A stretch of 64,000 bases of DNA. It comes from Anaerotignum sp. (GTDB lineage Bacteria; Bacillota; Clostridia; Lachnospirales; Anaerotignaceae). Positions 31,501 through 40,665 of this stretch are shown here, in pieces. A program made the translations under genes and the position numbers. Numbering within the stretch: the stretch's first letter is position 1; each line of letters starts with the position of its first letter. Location of the stretch: NCBI RefSeq assembly GCF_030625865.1, contig NZ_DAOUQB010000005.1:22538-86537 (forward strand), in the 5' to 3' direction. The notes under the pieces were generated by a model. The model was not told where the DNA came from, searched no databases, and saw only the letters and a list, made by a program, of their open reading frames with translations.

Positions 31501-31747
31501 TGGGTCTATGAATATGTAATAAAGAAAACTGTCTCAGAAAGGAGTTTTTTATTAATCCCGTTTTTTATTTGTTAATCTAGACATCTTTCAAATATTTTTC
31601 GGCATGACACTTTGAGAGGGAATTTGAATAATGTCTATCATTAAACCTGTCTATTCGGGTTCCTCCTATCAATTCCGCTTATCTTATAAGCTAAAAACTC
31701 TGATTTATTCATAATCCTTCTCATCACTCCGTTCTTTCATAGACCCA
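31501..31747. repeat. 12-bp exact inverted repeat flanking about 223 bp of non-coding DNA (possible MITE or leader structure)
   Basis: TGGGTCTATGAA (31501..31512) and TTCATAGACCCA (31736..31747). Confidence 0.4.
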
Positions 31748-31769
31748 TTAATCTAAAAAATAGGTGTTA

Positions 31770-33128
31770 TTACTTTTTAAAAATGCCCGCAGCATCCGGT
31801 GCTTTTACATTAAGGGGCATTGCAATTTTAGATACATTAATCAGGTGGATATAGTCTACATTTCCTGCCAAAATATTATTTCCCCATGTACCACAGCCTT
31901 CAGAAACCGCAGGTGCAAGACCATTAGTTGCAGGTCCCCATGCATCCGGTGTGGGCTGGTTCACTAACAGACGTGATACAGGCAATTTTTCACCGGCATA
32001 TCTGATATGTTCCTGATTATTGCTATACAGCCCAGCGGTATGGCCAATCCCCCCGGATTCTTTCATGTTTGTAACTGCAATATCCACAGCTTCTTCAAAA
32101 GTGCCATAGCTCTTCAATACTACAATAGGCCCCATGATTTCCTTATTCAGAACATCTTCCTTGCCTACCCCATCTGTTTTAACTGCAATTACTTTTGTTG
32201 TATTAGGGACAGTAAAACCGGCTTCTTTCGCAAGCACTGGTGCATCTAATCCTAATAAATTAGAATTTACTTTTCCATCTGTGAATAACGTCTCTCGGAA
32301 CTTATCTACGTCAGCTTTTTTATCATATAAAGCAACATCTTCTTTTCTTAAAGCATCAAAAAACTTGTCTTCACTTTCCTGAGGATAGAGTAACAGATTA
32401 TCGCCGTCGCAAAGGATACCATTATCACTGGAAACAGCCACAACGGAGAGCTTCGCTGCTGTCTCAATGTCATAATCTCTATCTAAAATTACAGGAGGGT
32501 TACCGGGGCCTACGCCATATGCCGGAGTTCCGCTTGAGTATGCAGCTTTCGTCAGTCCGGGGCCTCCAGTTGCAACAACTAAATCGCATAATTCCATCAG
32601 CTCTCTAGACTTTTCTACTGTAGTATCTTCAACCACTTGAAGTAAATCCTTTGGTGCACCGTTTTTCTCTAAAACCTCACGAATCAATTCAATCGTTCTG
32701 GTTGTTGTTCTTTCTGCACGGGGCGCAGGTGAAACGATGAGCGCATTTTTGCCCTTTAAAGCATGCATAAAATTTCCCAATGGTGTAATGGTAGGGTTGG
32801 TTGCAGGCGTAATCGCACCAACAACGCCTACTGGGTGTGCAACTTCCATGATGCCCTGCTCGGGGATTTCATTGATGATACCAACAGATTTTTTATCTTT
32901 CAGATAGTCCCAGAAAACAGCAGCTGTATCTGTGTTTTTGCAAATCTTATCTTCGTATTTGCCCAATCTTGTTTCATCAACAGCCATCTTTGCAAGAGGC
33001 TCTGCATTTTCATAAATGATCTTTGCGCTTTCATAAACCAGATGATCAACTTGTTCCTGTGTATAATCGCTGATCTCAGCGAATGCTTTTCGTGCATTAT
33101 CAATCTTTGCTTGAATAGTCATATTCAT
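31770..33128 (-). CDS. CoA-acylating aldehyde dehydrogenase (sulfoacetaldehyde/propionaldehyde DH-like)
   Basis: 452 aa; ITPATNPTITPLGN, SSDNGILCDGDN catalytic Cys, EIMGPI. Confidence 0.85.
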   Translation of the reverse strand: MNMTIQAKIDNARKAFAEISDYTQEQVDHLVYESAKIIYENAEPLAKMAVDETRLGKYEDKICKNTDTAAVFWDYLKDKKSVGIINEIPEQGIMEVAHPVGVVGAITPATNPTITPLGNFMHALKGKNALIVSPAPRAERTTTRTIELIREVLEKNGAPKDLLQVVEDTTVEKSRELMELCDLVVATGGPGLTKAAYSSGTPAYGVGPGNPPVILDRDYDIETAAKLSVVAVSSDNGILCDGDNLLLYPQESEDKFFDALRKEDVALYDKKADVDKFRETLFTDGKVNSNLLGLDAPVLAKEAGFTVPNTTKVIAVKTDGVGKEDVLNKEIMGPIVVLKSYGTFEEAVDIAVTNMKESGGIGHTAGLYSNNQEHIRYAGEKLPVSRLLVNQPTPDAWGPATNGLAPAVSEGCGTWGNNILAGNVDYIHLINVSKIAMPLNVKAPDAAGIFKK

Positions 33129-33162
33129 TCTCCTTTTTTATTTCTTATCTGAAGTTATAAAA

Positions 33163-33954
33163 TTAAATCCAACCGTTGTATGGTCTTTGGGTTGTTGCAT
33201 TATGAAGCCAATTAATTAAGGTAATAAAATCAAATACCGGTAATTGTGTCGCTTCCTGCACCGCATAAGCATAGGGTGGCATATCACTGCATTCCAGCAA
33301 AATGGCCCCTAAATCATCATTTTCTTCCACTAATTCCCGAGCGAGTGCTACAATTTCTTCTTTCGCAATACTATTATCAAAATAGCCCCTCATATTAACA
33401 ACGGTAGCAAACTCTTTTGTCTTTAAAGCATCCTTAATTATAAGATTGTCTTTGTTTACCACTCCGCAACTCTCTAAAAGCGCATCCGTCATAGAGTCTT
33501 TATTTGCAGTTAAGATTCCGATTTTCTGTCCCGGTTTAATTAATGTTTGAATCCACGGTATCTGCACTAAACTACTCATGGCAACAGGAACATCAACTGC
33601 CTCACGAACTTGCTTCTGATAATTTCCAAAGAAACCACAAGCGCTGCAAATGGCTCTTACCCCTTCGTTTTCAACCATAGATTTCGCCGCCGAAATAATG
33701 TCATCCAAAATCGTAGGATCATTATTAAAAAGGCGATCATTTGTTAAATTGGAAACGGCTTTCATTCTAACCGGAAAATTATACGTATATGCATTCACTA
33801 CATTTCCCGGTAAAATTGGGTAATTAATGTTTTCTATATATACAATCCCGACTGCATACCCCGCCACTTGTTGTCCTTGTATCCCTTTGTAAAAACCTCC
33901 GTCACTGCCATGTGTTAAATAACCATAACGCCTTCCGTCCATATATTTACTCAT
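33163..33954 (-). CDS. Aspartate/glutamate/hydantoin racemase-family protein
   Basis: 263 aa; ICSACGFFGNYQ and LLECSDMPPYA cysteine motifs. Confidence 0.75.
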   Translation of the reverse strand: MSKYMDGRRYGYLTHGSDGGFYKGIQGQQVAGYAVGIVYIENINYPILPGNVVNAYTYNFPVRMKAVSNLTNDRLFNNDPTILDDIISAAKSMVENEGVRAICSACGFFGNYQKQVREAVDVPVAMSSLVQIPWIQTLIKPGQKIGILTANKDSMTDALLESCGVVNKDNLIIKDALKTKEFATVVNMRGYFDNSIAKEEIVALARELVEENDDLGAILLECSDMPPYAYAVQEATQLPVFDFITLINWLHNATTQRPYNGWI

Positions 33955-33979
33955 ACAAGACCTCCTCTGTCGAGAATCT

Positions 33980-34876
33980 TTATTTTACTTTGTAACCAAG
34001 TTTTTTAAGTTCTTCACGCATTTTTGCTCTTATTTCATCACTGGGCTGTGTAAGAGGCTTTCTTACAATACCTCCCGGTAAACCAATGGCATCCAAACCA
34101 GCCTTTACTGGACCCGGATATGGCTCTGCTTCCATTAAATCATAAAAGGGAACAAGTTTTTGATTCAATTCTGCTGCTGCTCTAAAATCATTTTTAACAA
34201 CTGCCAAATCATACATCTCTCTCATTTCCTTTGGTAAAAGATTAAAAAGAATAGAAAATGCACTCTTGGAGCCCAGTGAATATGTGGGCATAAGAAGATG
34301 TTCTTCCGCCTCCATAACAGCAAAATCCGGAATATCGTTTACTGCTGCATATGTTTGGCTTGTATGACGCTCATCAATGGTTTCTTTTACAGCAACGATA
34401 TTATCAATCAATGCCAATCTACGGATAAATTCAGGAGAGAGTTCAACGCAAGTTGGACCGGGATTATGATAAATTACAATGCCAATTTTAGAGCCTTCTG
34501 CGATTTCTTTGAAGAATTCATAAATGCCTTCTTCACTTGTCTGCTGATAAAATGGCGGCAGTACCAAACCCCATTTTGCTCCACAATCAGCTGCATAATT
34601 TGTCAATTCAATGGTTTCTTTTGCTGTGTATTCCCCCGTTCCTGCCATAACAGGGACTCTACCATTGGCAATCTCACAGCCTTTTTTAATAAGCTCTTTT
34701 CTTTCTTCCAACGACATCATATGATATTCGCCGGTACTTCCTCCAACCAAGATTCCATGCATTCCATTTTCGATTGTGTAATCAATAATGGTCTTATATG
34801 CATCAAAATTGATGCTTTCATCTGCATGAAATGGGGTAACCAGTGGTACAAATAATCCAATTGGTGCTTTGCTCAT
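33980..34876 (-). CDS. Dihydrodipicolinate synthase/N-acetylneuraminate lyase-family aldolase/deaminase
   Basis: 298 aa; LVGGSTGEYHMMSLEER, VYHNPGPT, AVKETI Schiff-base lysine context. Confidence 0.9.
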   Translation of the reverse strand: MSKAPIGLFVPLVTPFHADESINFDAYKTIIDYTIENGMHGILVGGSTGEYHMMSLEERKELIKKGCEIANGRVPVMAGTGEYTAKETIELTNYAADCGAKWGLVLPPFYQQTSEEGIYEFFKEIAEGSKIGIVIYHNPGPTCVELSPEFIRRLALIDNIVAVKETIDERHTSQTYAAVNDIPDFAVMEAEEHLLMPTYSLGSKSAFSILFNLLPKEMREMYDLAVVKNDFRAAAELNQKLVPFYDLMEAEPYPGPVKAGLDAIGLPGGIVRKPLTQPSDEIRAKMREELKKLGYKVK

Positions 34877-34907
34877 AATTCATTCCTCCTAATATGTAAA
34901 AAATATT

Positions 34908-36083
34908 TTATTTGTAACGACTAAAGCTAAAGGGTGTAACATCCATACAAGGTTCTTCGCCTGCAATCATTTCAGAAATCAATCTTCCCGTTAAAGGTGC
35001 CATGGAAATACCATCCCCTTCATGCCCTGCGGCAATATAATATCCAGGAATTTCTTTCACATGTGTAATCAAAGGCAAATGTTCTTCGATAAACGGTCTA
35101 ACACCTGCGTAAGAACGGATACAGTTTATATTCTTCAAAATAGGAAAGAAACGAACTGCTCTCTTGGCAATTACACGAATAATATCAATCTCTGCATCTA
35201 CATCATATCCATCAAAGTTACGGCTACTGCCAATAAGTACGTTATTTCCTGCGGAAGGTTCGATGGTAAAAGCAACATTATATTTTTCAACTTCAGGATC
35301 TCTTTCGCATTGAATATCGTCAAACTTAGATACCATATAGCCAAATTCATGAATTTTTTGCTTACAAATCGGGAAGCCTGCGCCTGAAATTAAAATAACT
35401 CCCTTTCTTGGTTTAATAGGAATATCAATTCCAACCATTTTTCCGATTTCGGGTGCCCAAACACCACAACAATTCACCACTTTATTTGTCTTAAGAATCC
35501 CATTATCTGTCTCTACACCAACTACGTTATTATCAGCATCACGCCTAATATCCGTTACCGTTGTGTGTGTGTAAACATCTAGACCTTTTCCTTGAACCGC
35601 ATCCACAAAGGCAAAGCATAGCTTGTAGGGATTCACTCCGCAACATTCATGGCTAAACAAACCACCTTTTAAATCTGTTGCAAGGAAAGGTTCTTTCTCC
35701 AAAAGTTCCTCAGGATTTAAAATATCGATGGCATAGCCTTCTGCAATTAAATCATTTGCATATTTTGTTGCAATTTCCATTTCCTGATCCGTTTCACAAA
35801 GGTGCAAGCTACCATTTTGGTGGAATTCAAAATCATAATTCAATTCTTTTTCCAACTCTTTGAATCTTTGGATGCTGGCATAGCCCATTGCGGCATCAAT
35901 GCCGGGCATTTTGTCGGGAATAAGAGCTACGGCATCACAATGACTGGATGTTTCTCGTGCAAGATCCTTTTTTTCAACAAGCGCAACTTGAAAGCCCTTT
36001 TTTACAAGATGGTATGCACAACTTGTACCAATTACACCAGCTCCAACAATTACAACATCATAAGTCTTATTCATCCAGATCAC
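34908..36083 (-). CDS. DadA/HcnC-like FAD-dependent amino/imino-acid oxidoreductase
   Basis: 391 aa; DVVIVGAGVIGTSCAYHLVKKG, GHEGDGISMAPLTG. Confidence 0.85.
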   Translation of the reverse strand: MIWMNKTYDVVIVGAGVIGTSCAYHLVKKGFQVALVEKKDLARETSSHCDAVALIPDKMPGIDAAMGYASIQRFKELEKELNYDFEFHQNGSLHLCETDQEMEIATKYANDLIAEGYAIDILNPEELLEKEPFLATDLKGGLFSHECCGVNPYKLCFAFVDAVQGKGLDVYTHTTVTDIRRDADNNVVGVETDNGILKTNKVVNCCGVWAPEIGKMVGIDIPIKPRKGVILISGAGFPICKQKIHEFGYMVSKFDDIQCERDPEVEKYNVAFTIEPSAGNNVLIGSSRNFDGYDVDAEIDIIRVIAKRAVRFFPILKNINCIRSYAGVRPFIEEHLPLITHVKEIPGYYIAAGHEGDGISMAPLTGRLISEMIAGEEPCMDVTPFSFSRYK

Positions 36084-36873
36084 CTCCTAATGTTCCAAAA
36101 GTGACTGGCCGTTGTGGTGTTCTTGGTGTTGAAAATCCAATATCAGCTGGGCTATTTCCTAATTCCTGGCGGATGATTTGGTTGACAAGCGCTTCACAAG
36201 TACGTCCCTGGCACAGCCCCATCCCTGCTCTTGTACGCAATTTGACACCCGTAATATCCGTCGCACCTTGTCGAATTGCCTCTCTGATCTCTCCAGCCGT
36301 AATTTCTTCACAGCGGCAAACCAAAACATCATCAGCTAATTTTTCTGACATAATTTCTTCTTTACTTGACTGATGTTGTTTATCACGATAAATACTTCTT
36401 ACTTCATCAACATATTCAATCGGTACTTCCAAGGTAATAACGGTAGTTCTGTCTGCCTTTTGTGTATTTGTTATTTTTAAAATTTTTCCTTCGCATACGT
36501 GTTTCCCGCCTCTGTTTGCCGCTTTAACGATATCATCTACTTTAAAGGAATGGTTATATTCATAAGGAAAAGTAACTTTTCCATAGCTGTCAGAATAAGA
36601 TTTATCCAACACAAATATTGCAAGACCTGAGCAAGCAGAAACGCACGTGGTGCAGCCATTACATTTATTCACATCTATTTTGGGAAGATTTGAAATATTT
36701 TCTCCAATATGAATTGCTTTAAAAGGACAAGCAGTTTCACATGGGTTGCAAGGGATATCCTGAACACATTCAGCCACTGCAACAGGGCCTTTTTTCATTC
36801 TTTCTTCTGACGGGTAGCGTCCCATTTCAACTAAATCTGCTTTTGTCAGAATGCCAGTTTCACTCAACTTCAT
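36067..36873 (-). CDS. Ferredoxin (2x4Fe-4S) + BFD-like [2Fe-2S] fusion subunit
   Basis: 268 aa; CNPCETACPFKAI, CNGCTTCVSACSG, C-terminal VCRCEEIT...GLCQGRTC. Confidence 0.8.
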   Translation of the reverse strand: MKLSETGILTKADLVEMGRYPSEERMKKGPVAVAECVQDIPCNPCETACPFKAIHIGENISNLPKIDVNKCNGCTTCVSACSGLAIFVLDKSYSDSYGKVTFPYEYNHSFKVDDIVKAANRGGKHVCEGKILKITNTQKADRTTVITLEVPIEYVDEVRSIYRDKQHQSSKEEIMSEKLADDVLVCRCEEITAGEIREAIRQGATDITGVKLRTRAGMGLCQGRTCEALVNQIIRQELGNSPADIGFSTPRTPQRPVTFGTLGGDLDE

Positions 36874-36884
36874 CTGTCATCACC

Positions 36885-38000
36885 TCAACCTTCCATCACT
36901 TTTTTGTACTCTAGTAACTGTCTTTCTTTTGCCGCTGTACGTTCTGCGCCATGAGCTCCCTCACGCAACCCCGCTAATCGTCCCCACGCCTCTTTTTTCA
37001 TTTGTTCCGCTTTATCTTCTTCTAAATAACCTAACGCTTGTGCAATTGCAATGCCGCAGACTTTTCCTTCTTCGATTGCAGTGTTAGCCTCTTCTACACC
37101 GGAAGCATCACCAGCAACATAAACATCCTTGGTTGTCGTTTCCATGCTGTAATTATGGCATGGTGCCCATCCCCCTAAGAATCTATCATTCATCAAATGA
37201 CAGTTGCCCATGTAGCTCATTCCGATTAATGGCTTTAATCCCGCACCGATGGTAATAGTATCAACATCCAAAGTGATCTCTGTCCCCGGTTCTGTAGACC
37301 AATCAGGATTCACTTTAGCAATAACTGCTTTGTTTACTCTCTCATCCCCGCTAGCCTCCACAATTGTATAGCCAGTGTAAATAGGAATCCCCTCTCTTGT
37401 CAGCTTTGACGCATGCACGGCATAGCCGTTAATTTTGGGCTGTGCTTCAACAATTCCAACAATTTCAGCACCTGCTTGCATTAATTGATAGGAAACAATC
37501 AAACCAACATTTCCTGAGCCAATCATAAGAACCTTTTTTCCCGGAAGAACTCTATGGAAATTAGCCATAGTTTGCGCCGCACCGGCACCCATTACTCCGG
37601 GTAATGTCCAGCCGGGAAAACGAACTGCATTTTCCGATGCACCCGTAGCAATCACAATTTTCTTTGCTTGAATTTTTTCTAGCTTATGCTCTGTAAGATT
37701 CTTTTTCACATCTATCGCTACAACATTATCCTTATACATACCAATGACAAGGCTATTCAGCCATATATCTACGCCAAGTTTCTCACAGCGCTCAAGCAAT
37801 TCCTGCCCGATATTCATACCTCTAATCCCTGCACGATGCATACTTGAACCAAAAAATTTATGTATCTGTTTAAAAAGCTGTCCGCCCGCTTTCTCATTGG
37901 CATCAACAATAACAACCTTGACACCTGCCTCTGCCGCTTCAATTGCTGCCGAAAGTCCGGCTGGGCCACCACCTATAACAAGCATTTCACATTGTTTCAT
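36885..38000 (-). CDS. NAD(P)/FAD-dependent oxidoreductase (HcnB/OoxA-like)
   Basis: 371 aa; MLVIGGGPAGLSAAIEAAEAG, VATGASENAVRFPGWTLPGV, YVAGDASGVEEA. Confidence 0.85.
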   Translation of the reverse strand: MKQCEMLVIGGGPAGLSAAIEAAEAGVKVVIVDANEKAGGQLFKQIHKFFGSSMHRAGIRGMNIGQELLERCEKLGVDIWLNSLVIGMYKDNVVAIDVKKNLTEHKLEKIQAKKIVIATGASENAVRFPGWTLPGVMGAGAAQTMANFHRVLPGKKVLMIGSGNVGLIVSYQLMQAGAEIVGIVEAQPKINGYAVHASKLTREGIPIYTGYTIVEASGDERVNKAVIAKVNPDWSTEPGTEITLDVDTITIGAGLKPLIGMSYMGNCHLMNDRFLGGWAPCHNYSMETTTKDVYVAGDASGVEEANTAIEEGKVCGIAIAQALGYLEEDKAEQMKKEAWGRLAGLREGAHGAERTAAKERQLLEYKKVMEG

Positions 38001-38314
38001 TTGTCACCCCTCCAGCTTCCTAAACCATCTTGCACATCTACTGTCATTCCTTCTTCCACCGGCGTAATACATGTACGAACACCAGGGATTCCGTTGACAA
38101 CCATCATACAGTCAGTGCATTGACCTATTCCGCAAAAAATCCCACGTGGTTCATGTTTTTTTGCTGTATAACGGTTAACAATTATCCCCTCCGCCAACAA
38201 TGCTGCCAGAATCATTTCGCCTTTTTTTGCCTTCATGGGTTTTCCATTCACAATGATATTTACCCATTCAATATTTTGCATCTCACCTAAAACAGGATGC
38301 GAAACTACTCTCAT
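37997..38314 (-). CDS. (2Fe-2S)-binding subunit (HcnA-like)
   Basis: 105 aa; GIFCGIGQCTDCMMVVNGIPGVRTC. Confidence 0.85.
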   Translation of the reverse strand: MRVVSHPVLGEMQNIEWVNIIVNGKPMKAKKGEMILAALLAEGIIVNRYTAKKHEPRGIFCGIGQCTDCMMVVNGIPGVRTCITPVEEGMTVDVQDGLGSWRGDK

Positions 38315-38350
38315 AAAAAAGCTCCTTCCTATATTTCGTTAAAATTTATA

Positions 38351-38467
38351 TTATTCTTCTTCAGAATGCTTCTCTCCAGTAGTGATGCATTTAAAAAGAA
38401 GATATCCTGCACTGCCGTAAAGCAAAAGAACTATTAAAGTTAAAGTAATAATTGTACTTGTTGACAT
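38351..38467 (-). CDS. MetS-family small subunit of NSS transporter (38 aa)
   Basis: MSTSTIITLTLIVLLLYGSAGYLLFKCITTGEKHSEEE*, one TM helix, RBS aggaggaaaacaaatATG; adjacent to NSS transporter. Confidence 0.7.
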   Translation of the reverse strand: MSTSTIITLTLIVLLLYGSAGYLLFKCITTGEKHSEEE

Positions 38468-38521
38468 ATTTGTTTTCCTCCTTCTTAACTTAACAGCATT
38501 AATAAGAAAACTTATCAGTAA

Positions 38522-39850
38522 TTATAAAAATGGAAATAGTGAATTAAGCATCATGATTAGCATAATTGGAATGGCCACAAATTTTGTAAAGTATGTATAC
38601 CATTTTCCAAGCTGAATATCACTTGTCGGATTAAGATATTCCGTTCTGATTCTTTCAACACCAAATACCCAGCCGAATACAATTGCACCAACACCTGCAC
38701 TTACTATAAACACATAATTTCCCGATACCATGTTCCAGAAGTCGAAAAATGCTGTGCTGTAAACCGCTATTACTGCCGCAATAACATTCAAACCGCCAAA
38801 AATAAAAACTGTCTTTAATCTGCTCCAGTTGAAGCTGCCTATGAAGGATGCCACAATAACCTCAAGCTGTGCAATCGCTGAAGTAATACCTGCAAAGAAT
38901 ATTGCAACAAATACAAGTACCCCAAGCAATGCGCCGGCCGGAAGCAATTCGAAGAGAGAAGGAAGTACAACGAAAATCAACTTAGAACCGGATTCCGGGT
39001 TCAACCCCATGGCGATGCAGGCAGGAATAATTGCCATACCCGCTAGTACACCAATGCTTGTGTCAAGGAGTGCAACTGTCAGCATATTCATTGTTACATC
39101 GCTTTTTTTATTCAAATGACTTCCGTATGTAAGGATGCATCCGGCACCAACACCAACCGAGAAACATGCCTGACCCATGGCCGCTACCCACACATCAAAA
39201 CTAAGTAATTTTGAAAAATCAGGTTTGAACATAAACTCGTAACCCGCTTCAATGCCATCAATAAAGAAAACACCAAATAAAATTGCGATTAAAAGGAATG
39301 CAATCATAAGAGGCATCATAACCTTACTAACGGCCTCAATCCCTTTTTCAACCCCTTTGTAAACAACAAAACTTACAAAAAGTACAAGAACTACTGATAT
39401 TATTGCAAGAAGTGCGTAGTTAGCAGTTAACTTATCATAAATTTCTACTGCCGGAACTGTATTCCACATACTTGTTGCACTAGCAAATGCAAAAAAAACA
39501 CTTGCGCCTACTATAAAAAAGAAATAAAAGTTCATTGAATAATAACCAAAAGAAAAAAGTCCACCGACCGCCCTACCAGCTTTCCTGCTGCGTAGTGTTT
39601 CAGAATATACATCAATAAGACCTTTGCCAAATCCTTTACCAATACCACATTCCATAATAGCAAGAGGCACAACTACAATAACAATACAAAGTAAATAAGC
39701 AAGAACGAAGGCACCTCCACCATATTGTCCAACCATATAAGGAAAACGCCATACATTTCCCATACCAACACACATACCTGCCATCGACATTATGGCACCA
39801 AATCGTCCTGCATAACTTTCTGCTCTTCCATTTGCATTTGAATTACTCAC
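38522..39850 (-). CDS. Sodium-dependent transporter (NSS/SNF family)
   Basis: 442 aa; GMCVGMGNVWRFPYMVGQYGGGAFVLAYL. Confidence 0.93.
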   Translation of the reverse strand: MSNSNANGRAESYAGRFGAIMSMAGMCVGMGNVWRFPYMVGQYGGGAFVLAYLLCIVIVVVPLAIMECGIGKGFGKGLIDVYSETLRSRKAGRAVGGLFSFGYYSMNFYFFFIVGASVFFAFASATSMWNTVPAVEIYDKLTANYALLAIISVVLVLFVSFVVYKGVEKGIEAVSKVMMPLMIAFLLIAILFGVFFIDGIEAGYEFMFKPDFSKLLSFDVWVAAMGQACFSVGVGAGCILTYGSHLNKKSDVTMNMLTVALLDTSIGVLAGMAIIPACIAMGLNPESGSKLIFVVLPSLFELLPAGALLGVLVFVAIFFAGITSAIAQLEVIVASFIGSFNWSRLKTVFIFGGLNVIAAVIAVYSTAFFDFWNMVSGNYVFIVSAGVGAIVFGWVFGVERIRTEYLNPTSDIQLGKWYTYFTKFVAIPIMLIMMLNSLFPFL

Positions 39851-39944
39851 TTACATTTCCCCTTTCAAATTAATTCTTAAAAGTAAAATATTTTTTGCTT
39901 TTACATCAGGGTTTTCTAAAAGACATTAGAAATGTCACAGCATC

Positions 39945-40331
39945 TTATAGCCTTGACGCTGAAAACTTGGAATTACATTCACCACGTTTTGTTACATATG
40001 CCGAAGAATTGCGCATGATAGGCAACTCATTCTTTATTAACTTAAATTTCACTTTTTCTAATTTGTCGACTTTTTTATTTAACAGCAATTGAAATTTTAA
40101 CGAAATATTTCTCATCTTTACAGCAAGAAATATTACTTTAAGATAGTCTTGATTTTTTTTCGGTTCAGTTGTATAATGAGTACGCTCAATCGATGGAGCA
40201 ATGAAACCAGGGCTGAGTGTTGCTTGTATGAGCCTTGCAGGGATCTTCATAGCATAAGCTTCACTCTTCCTTGCTTTTTTATAACAAAATTCCTGATTCA
40301 TTGTTTTTTGAAGCTTTAAATCCTTCGACAT
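39945..40331 (-). CDS. Hypothetical protein (orphan)
   Basis: 128 aa ORF with strong RBS AAGGAGGTATCTGTTTGCATG; no family recognised. Confidence 0.35.
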   Translation of the reverse strand: MSKDLKLQKTMNQEFCYKKARKSEAYAMKIPARLIQATLSPGFIAPSIERTHYTTEPKKNQDYLKVIFLAVKMRNISLKFQLLLNKKVDKLEKVKFKLIKNELPIMRNSSAYVTKRGECNSKFSASRL

Positions 40332-40665
40332 GCAAACAGATACCTCCTTTCTTAAATAAATTTTTTATAATAAAACCGGATTTTAAAGGAATACATATTG
40401 TAAAAAAAGCATCTAAAAAATTCACAACAACATTTTTTATTAATTATGTTGTTTGTGCAACATTTTTATTAAAATCCAGTTGTTACTATTTTTAACTAGA
40501 AACATGTGAACAATTCGCACTGCAATAATGATTAATCTTGTTATTATTTTATAAATAATAACCACATGTGTCCATATCTTTTTTTGTCTTATACATTGCA
40601 AATATTGTTCATTTGTTTTGCTGAAAATACAAACAGGACTATTTAAGAAAAAGAGGTGCTTTGTA

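Noticed and set aside
31770-33128. Naming the ALDH as EutE/PduP or SauS
   Set aside because: Acylating class is clear, but no microcompartment or sulfonate genes are present to support a specific substrate.
34298-34855. 185-aa plus-strand ORF
   Set aside because: Antisense to the DHDPS-family gene, which has the family motifs; low-complexity F/C/I-rich composition.
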